Assembly (NCBI GenBank): GCA_009746045.1
Contig: RPFO01000080.1
Coordinates: 5,694,476 to 5,746,212, forward strand
From: Mesostigma viride
Taxonomy: Eukaryota; Streptophyta; Mesostigmatophyceae; Mesostigmatales; Mesostigmataceae
DNA length: 51,737 nt
Reading direction: 5' to 3'
Position 1 is the stretch's first letter; every line of letters starts with the position of its first letter. A program made the position numbers and the translations under genes. The notes under the pieces were generated by a model that saw nothing but the letters and a program-made list of their open reading frames with translations, did not search any database and was not told the DNA's origin. Positions 47,636-51,737 of the stretch are shown piece by piece.

Positions 47636-47688
47636 CTGTGCACATCGATATTTTTTACACCACCCGCAAACGCACGCATTCAGCAGGG

Positions 47689-47750
47689 TCAACGGCCGTT
47701 GGCCCTGTTAAATTCCACACATCCCAACGGCCGTTGGCCTTAGACGCACA
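47689..47750. promoter_or_regulatory. Two palindromes upstream of the 47635 start
   Basis: CAACGGCCGTTGG occurs twice, 40 bp apart, in the only sizeable gap before the next gene. Confidence 0.5.
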
Positions 47751-47829
47751 AAACTTGACACCATCAGGCGATTTTTTCCAAATGATTCTTCTTTATTAAA
47801 TAAATTTACATTCATCCTAAAATCACATT

Positions 47830-48174
47830 CTAGTCAACATCCTCCCCATCTTTAGTGGGTTGCATTCGACCCCAATTGTCGTTCATAAAACTGACCAAAA
47901 CATGAGCCGGAGTCCCCACATCCTCCTCACGCCTCAATTTACGCAATACACCTTTAGCAATTCCACCATACCCATCAACCTCCGACATCATCATGCCCAC
48001 GCCATCAAGACGTTCAGCGTGCAATTGCCCGTCCTCTTCGAGAACCAGATCGGGCAGGTCTTCCAGTTCGGCCTCCACAATCTCTATCAGGTTTTCCTTT
48101 GTAGTCTCCCCCCCTTCCTTTCCTTCTTTTCCGCACTCCATCCTACACCCTGCCCCTGCACAACCGACGTCCAT
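47830..48174 (-). CDS. Small acidic hypothetical protein
   Basis: ATG 48174, 114 codons. Cys-rich start (MDVGCAGAGCRMECGK), then acidic helical parts (NLIEIVEAELEDLPDLVLEE) and MMMSEVDGYGGIAKGVLRKL. A palindrome lies about 50 bp upstream at 48221-48234. It could be a shortened member of the neighbouring family. Function unknown. Confidence 0.5.
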   Translation of the reverse strand: MDVGCAGAGCRMECGKEGKEGGETTKENLIEIVEAELEDLPDLVLEEDGQLHAERLDGVGMMMSEVDGYGGIAKGVLRKLRREEDVGTPAHVLVSFMNDNWGRMQPTKDGEDVD

Positions 48175-48220
48175 GGCAAGTTAAGAAACGGACTCAGCTC
48201 ACAGGACATTTTGCAAGTCC

Positions 48221-48234
48221 AACGGCCGTTGGCG
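48221..48234. promoter_or_regulatory. Palindrome CCAACGGCCGTTGG
   Basis: Single copy, about 50 bp upstream of the ATG at 48174. Confidence 0.5.
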
Positions 48235-48245
48235 ACCAAAAACAC

Positions 48246-49028
48246 CTAGTCGCATGCATTCCTTGCTCTCTCCACCAAAGCAGAGGCCAGGACGACCCTT
48301 TCCACGACCTTTTCAATTTCCTCCCCCTCAGCACCAGCAACAACGGTCATGGCAAATCGGGCTTGGCGCTTAACCCCCGATGCCAGAACGGCAGCCATCT
48401 CCACACGAGTTTTTGAGACTTCAACAGGTACAGGCAATTCGCCGACCGCAAAAGTAAGCCTTGCGAGGTGCGGGACCCACCAATCACCTTCCAAAAATCC
48501 GCAACCCCATCCAATCATGAAATACAACAACAGGTCTGCGCCCATCGCGCCTGCGATATCCAAGTCGTCATGCGAAACAATCGCATGCACGTCATCCTCC
48601 GAGCACAGCATCCATGTAAAAACGGCGTCCCCGAAACCTTGGCAGTAGGCATACGAGTCAAAGTCAGGGTGATTCAACATCCATTCCCGCGACCTGACCG
48701 CCATTCTTTCCAGACTTCCAGCACTGTCCACCTCAAAACTCAGGACAAGAGGTCCTTCACCAGCACTGGACTCGCCATGCACAAACAACAAGCCTCCTTT
48801 GATCACCTCTTGCATCTCCCCTGACAACTTGGCGTGTCCATCACAAAAAGGCATGCAATCCGTCCCGAATGGAAGCTGGCAATCCCGGGCGATACACCCC
48901 CCCTTTTTTGCAAACAAATCCTTCACCCTCCCTGCCATTCCCGTTCGCACGCTGACATGACGCACGCACAAGTCATCCCCTCCTGCTCTCGCTTCCTGGC
49001 ACCACGCAACCGTGCATTTGACCGCCAT
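48246..49028 (-). CDS. Cys/His-rich protein of the cluster
   Basis: The start at ATG 49028, after CGCAG, is chosen because the identical leader in the next gene places its start there. An in-frame ATG at 49058 also exists. Two fingers open the protein: CTVAWCQEARAGGDDLCVRH and GCIARDCQLPFGTDCMPFCD then GH. The rest is globular (GLLFVHGESSAGEGPLVLSF, SYAYCQGFGDAVFTWMLCSE, GADLLLYFMIGWGCGFLEGD). The same two-finger start as the 46836 gene supports a family. Function unknown. Confidence 0.6.
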   Translation of the reverse strand: MAVKCTVAWCQEARAGGDDLCVRHVSVRTGMAGRVKDLFAKKGGCIARDCQLPFGTDCMPFCDGHAKLSGEMQEVIKGGLLFVHGESSAGEGPLVLSFEVDSAGSLERMAVRSREWMLNHPDFDSYAYCQGFGDAVFTWMLCSEDDVHAIVSHDDLDIAGAMGADLLLYFMIGWGCGFLEGDWWVPHLARLTFAVGELPVPVEVSKTRVEMAAVLASGVKRQARFAMTVVAGAEGEEIEKVVERVVLASALVERARNACD

Positions 49029-49086
49029 CTGCGACCACCAACACCGTTTGATACACATTTCTCACCGTCAACGGCCGTTGGCTTGA
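49029..49086 (-). promoter_or_regulatory. Shared leader with palindrome
   Basis: Reading toward the gene: CCAACGGCCGTTGACGGTGA, then GAAATGTGTATCAAACGGTG, then TTGGTGGTCGCAG and ATG. Nearly identical leaders precede 49947 and 51306. The part from GTGAGA to GCAG could be a 38-nt intron. Confidence 0.6.
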
Positions 49087-49320
49087 AACAACAAGAATGA
49101 TTTATTACTCGCACGAAAATCACACCATTTTCCAGCCTCCAACGGCCGTTGGCGCACGAAAAATGCACGAAAAAAATTTTTATTATGCATTTATTGATTA
49201 CATCCATAGTGCCACGTGGCGAATCACACCCAACTTTCCAGCTGCCAACGGCCGTTGGCGCAAAGAAAATCAAACCCTAATTTGCAGGTTCCAACGGCCG
49301 TTGGCGCAAAGAAAATCACA
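49087..49320. repeat. Intergenic module with three palindromes, duplicated at 50011-50215
   Basis: Both modules share TTTATTATGCATTTATT, ATTACATCCAT, GTGCCACGTGGC and AATCAAACCCTAATTTGCA. The gene and its spacer were duplicated together. Confidence 0.65.
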
Positions 49321-49329
49321 CCCAACACT

Positions 49330-49947
49330 TCAGTCGCATAATCGATTCGCGTCAGTCACGCACTCGAACTTGTACTCCTGCCCCAGCGCGGACATCACCT
49401 CACGAACCGCTTTCTCAAACTCGTCAACACCGTCGGGTCCCCACTCATGCACGTATTCCCTCAACCAGAACATGCAATCTCCAGCAGACACGAACAGCCG
49501 GTCGATGATCAGGTCAGTGTGATGCTTGAAGTACTTGCCGTCCTTCAAGATGACCCATTCGAACCGTCCCACCTCCCCTAAACCCTTAAACCCTTCTCCC
49601 CTCTCATATGGCCGCGTCATCTGTATCCAACTTTCATTACCATCAGCATCGATCGACTGAAAACAAATTGGGCTGGGTATTGATGGATCATAGGGCCTTA
49701 TAGCACCACACCTCACAAGCACCTCCTCAAATGGCTCTACGGTCGGGTTTGGGAGTCCCCGACCCTCGATATTGAAAACAAGAGCCGCGGCCTTCGCGAC
49801 ATCCGGTTTCAAAAGAGACCTTTCACCCTCCTTGGGCTTAAAATCCAGCTTAATGTCCGGCAGAAGCCTGAGCGCGCTCTTAACCACTCCCAGAAGCCTG
49901 TCTTCCAAGTTGATCCACTCGCCCCCCTCCGTCCTGTAGAACGTCAT
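49330..49947 (-). CDS. Hypothetical protein, cluster paralogue pair member
   Basis: ATG 49947 directly follows TTGCAG; 205 codons. Contents: LLGVVKSALRLLPDIKLDFK, DVAKAAALVFNIEGRGLPNP and a conserved C-terminal half. That half (GRFEWVILKDGKYFK, REYVHEWGPDGVDEFEKAVR, YKFECVTDANRLCD) recurs at 51462-51737. No finger and no known domain recognised. The shared leader ties it to the 49028 gene. Function unknown. Confidence 0.6.
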   Translation of the reverse strand: MTFYRTEGGEWINLEDRLLGVVKSALRLLPDIKLDFKPKEGERSLLKPDVAKAAALVFNIEGRGLPNPTVEPFEEVLVRCGAIRPYDPSIPSPICFQSIDADGNESWIQMTRPYERGEGFKGLGEVGRFEWVILKDGKYFKHHTDLIIDRLFVSAGDCMFWLREYVHEWGPDGVDEFEKAVREVMSALGQEYKFECVTDANRLCD

Positions 49948-50010
49948 CTGCAACCCACCGACACCGTTTGATATACATTTCTCACCGTCAACGGCCGTTG
50001 GCTTGAAAAA
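49948..50010 (-). promoter_or_regulatory. Shared leader with palindrome
   Basis: Same leader as at 49029-49086 with a few substitutions. Here the ATG inside GAAATGTATATC is out of frame with the gene, so it would be an upstream start unless spliced out. Confidence 0.6.
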
Positions 50011-50218
50011 ACAACAAGAATTTTAAGATTTATTACGCGCACAAATCACACACTAGTTTTCAGTCTCCAACGGCCGTTGGCGCACGAAAAATGTTTTATT
50101 ATGCATTTATTAATTACATCCATGGTGCCACGTGGCAAACCACACCCTACTTCCGGTTGCAAAGAAAATCAAACCCTAATTTGCAAGTTCCAACGGCCGT
50201 TGGCGCAAGAAAATCACA

Positions 50219-50331
50219 CCCAAAATTTCTTCAGTCGCAGAATCCATTCCCCTCACGCAGTCGAACAGGGGTACTGTTCCCCCAGCGCGGACATCGCCTC
50301 ACAAATCGCCCTGGGGTACGATTTAGTCCCC
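50219..50331 (-). pseudogene. Remnant of the 49330 protein C-terminus
   Basis: Minus strand reads AMSALGEQY, resembling VMSALGQEY of the 49947 gene, then a stop. It is a third, truncated copy lying downstream of the MYND gene. Confidence 0.4.
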
Positions 50332-51122
50332 TCAAAAAACCTTGAACATTTCACCTTTGAACTTGAAATGCACTTCACCCCCCATCCGAATTACAAGTCC
50401 GGCCAAATTGACACCAGACCAGCTGTCTGTAACGTCGCCGTGCATAGTGCTGAGAGACTTTCTCGCCTCACGATACTTGTTACACCACTTCTTGTGTTCC
50501 TCCCAGTCCGCACGCTGGCATTCGGCAGCACAATACCGGACGTCTCGACAACCCCCGCACTTGCGGTGGACACCCTCCATCACAGAGCACGCCTGATTCG
50601 AGCAACACTTTGGAAGCGAGCCCAGCATCGGCCCTCCCACCCCCGGGAGAACGATCATCCGTGAAAACGTCAATTTCACGGACTCGGAATTCCCGAATGT
50701 AAAATGGAAACCTTCAAACCCCCCCCCTCTACTCTCGCCGATACGGTCAATCTCGGCTGCGCCTCACTCGCGTCTGGAAATTTCCCCCACTGGTCTTTCT
50801 CCCACTGGTCCCACCCAACCTTTCCGACATACGACACCAAAAGTCGAAACTCGACGTCTCGATTGAGTGGAACCCGATCCGCCGGCGTGGGCTTGTAGAA
50901 TCCGCCAGCCAAGGCGAAGTACATGTCCAGCAACTGGAGATTAATCTGTCGTCCTACTGAGGCGAACGAGTCATACACGACCAAAACCGCAAACTGGCGA
51001 CCCAGGCGCTTCTCGTGCTGCCGTACCCATCCGTGGATCTCGCGAGCCCGGTTAAGTACGTTTGCTGCCACGCAGGCAATCGCAGCGCGGGTCGAAGATT
51101 CCAGCTCGCCCGTCTCCGCCAT
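50332..51122 (-). CDS. MYND-type zinc-finger protein (frame break at a 9-G tract)
   Basis: ATG 51122 opens a 140-codon globular part (RLGRQFAVLVVYDSFASVGR, INLQLLDMYFALAGGFYKPT). At 50719-50727 nine G interrupt the frame. Reading ten G continues GFHFTFGNSESVKLTFSRMI and reaches a MYND finger: CC..C, CGGCRDVRYCAAECQRADW, then HKKWC. MYND fingers bind proline-rich peptide partners, often in chromatin or chaperone complexes. A tail of about 45 codons ends at 50332. Expected length with correction is about 263 residues. A palindrome lies 110 bp upstream at 51230-51243. Confidence 0.7.
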
Positions 51123-51229
51123 CCCTGCCCTGCGCCAATTGGCACGTGCGTAATACGTAGGTTGTCCTTATAAGACGTACGCATGTCCTTATATTTTACT
51201 CAACCCCCCCTTTTGACATTTCTCCATCC

Positions 51230-51243
51230 CAACGGCCGTTGGC
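51230..51243. promoter_or_regulatory. Palindrome CCAACGGCCGTTGG
   Basis: Upstream of the MYND gene at a greater distance (about 110 bp) than in its neighbours. Confidence 0.45.
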
Positions 51244-51249
51244 TTCCAA

Positions 51250-51370
51250 AAACTAGTAATCCCAAACTATTGATGATGGCCTCATATACCACTCTTTCCA
51301 ATGTCATCTGCGAACCACAAACACCGTTGGACGGATATACCTTTCTCACCTTCAACGGTCGTTGGCTTGA
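51250..51370 (-). pseudogene. Orphan leader and start codon
   Basis: The shared leader (with a variant palindrome CCAACGACCGTTG) runs to GCAG and ATG at 51306, then MTLERVVYEAIINSLG and a stop. Promoter and start of a gene copy whose body is lost. Confidence 0.5.
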
Positions 51371-51461
51371 AAAAACTAAAAAAAATGTAAGATTTTTTAT
51401 TCATTTATTTATTACAACAAAAACTCGCAGCCGATATTGATCATTTCAATCGATAAACTTG

Positions 51462-51737
51462 TCAGTCACAATATCGATTCGCATCATTGACGCACTCGAA
51501 CTTGTACTTCTGCCCGAAGGCGGACAGCACATCAGAAACCGCCTTCTCAAACTCGTCAACACCGCTGGTTCCCCACTCGTGCACGTATTCGCTCAACCGG
51601 ATTCTGCAACTTCCAGAAGACAGGAACAGCCGGTCCTCATTGTCAAGCTTGAAGTACTTGCCGTCTTTCAAGATGACCCACTTGAACCGTCCCTCATTCC
51701 CCAAACCCTCACACCCTTCTCCCAGATCATAAACCCA
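51462..51737 (-). CDS. Paralogue of the 49330-49947 protein, C-terminal part (runs off the window)
   Basis: Open from the right edge to a stop at 51462. GRFKWVILKDGKYFK, SEYVHEWGTSGVDEFEKAVS and YKFECVNDANRYCD match the paralogue at most positions. Its first half lies beyond the window. Confidence 0.65.
   Translation of the reverse strand, partial: WVYDLGEGCEGLGNEGRFKWVILKDGKYFKLDNEDRLFLSSGSCRIRLSEYVHEWGTSGVDEFEKAVSDVLSAFGQKYKFECVNDANRYCD

Overview
The window looks like nuclear DNA of a green alga. Genes are broken by spliceosomal introns with GT..AG borders and matching phases. Microsatellites and several eukaryotic retroelement classes are abundant. One AT-rich piece is a plastid rpoB fragment. 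The retroelement set (Penelope-like RT with an RYIDD box, non-LTR elements with tetranucleotide tails) also fits the green lineage. I cannot name the species. No complete tRNA, rRNA or CRISPR array was found.

Layout. 1-9.4 kb is a retroelement graveyard: three truncated copies of one LINE ORF1, two opposed Penelope-like RT relics, several copies of a 370-bp repeat module, and a 5'-truncated RT fragment. 9,765-17,348 is a 7.6-kb DNA transposon bounded by 31-bp terminal inverted repeats (30/31 identical) and a GCATC duplication. It has inverted subterminal satellite arrays and a protein resembling the DUF7869 family with candidate DDE-type residues. 17.4-19.7 kb holds a LINE reverse transcriptase and its tails. 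20.1-27.8 kb is a minus-strand PWWP-domain gene; five exons join in phase across introns filled with microsatellites. 28.5-30.3 kb is a LINE with ORF1 and a decaying APE endonuclease.

30.6-44.2 kb is one very large minus-strand gene of at least 1,560 codons. One of its exons is split by a 2.9-kb TTAA-flanked (piggyBac-like) insertion whose removal restores the frame exactly. Its introns hold tandem arrays of a palindrome (CCAACGGCCGTTGG) and a 4.4-kb GGACAA satellite. 44.2-45.8 kb holds a probable small TTAA element, a 79-bp tandem repeat and the rpoB fragment. 46-51.7 kb is a minus-strand cluster of small Cys/His-rich genes, including a MYND-finger gene. Most carry the same palindrome about 45-110 bp upstream of their ATG, and three share an extended leader.

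The best candidates for something new are the TIR element with the DUF7869-like protein and the palindrome that serves both as gene-proximal element and as intronic satellite. Three reading-frame breaks fall on 9-base G tracts, each one G short of the frame, so assembly or RNA-level slippage must be considered before calling those genes broken.
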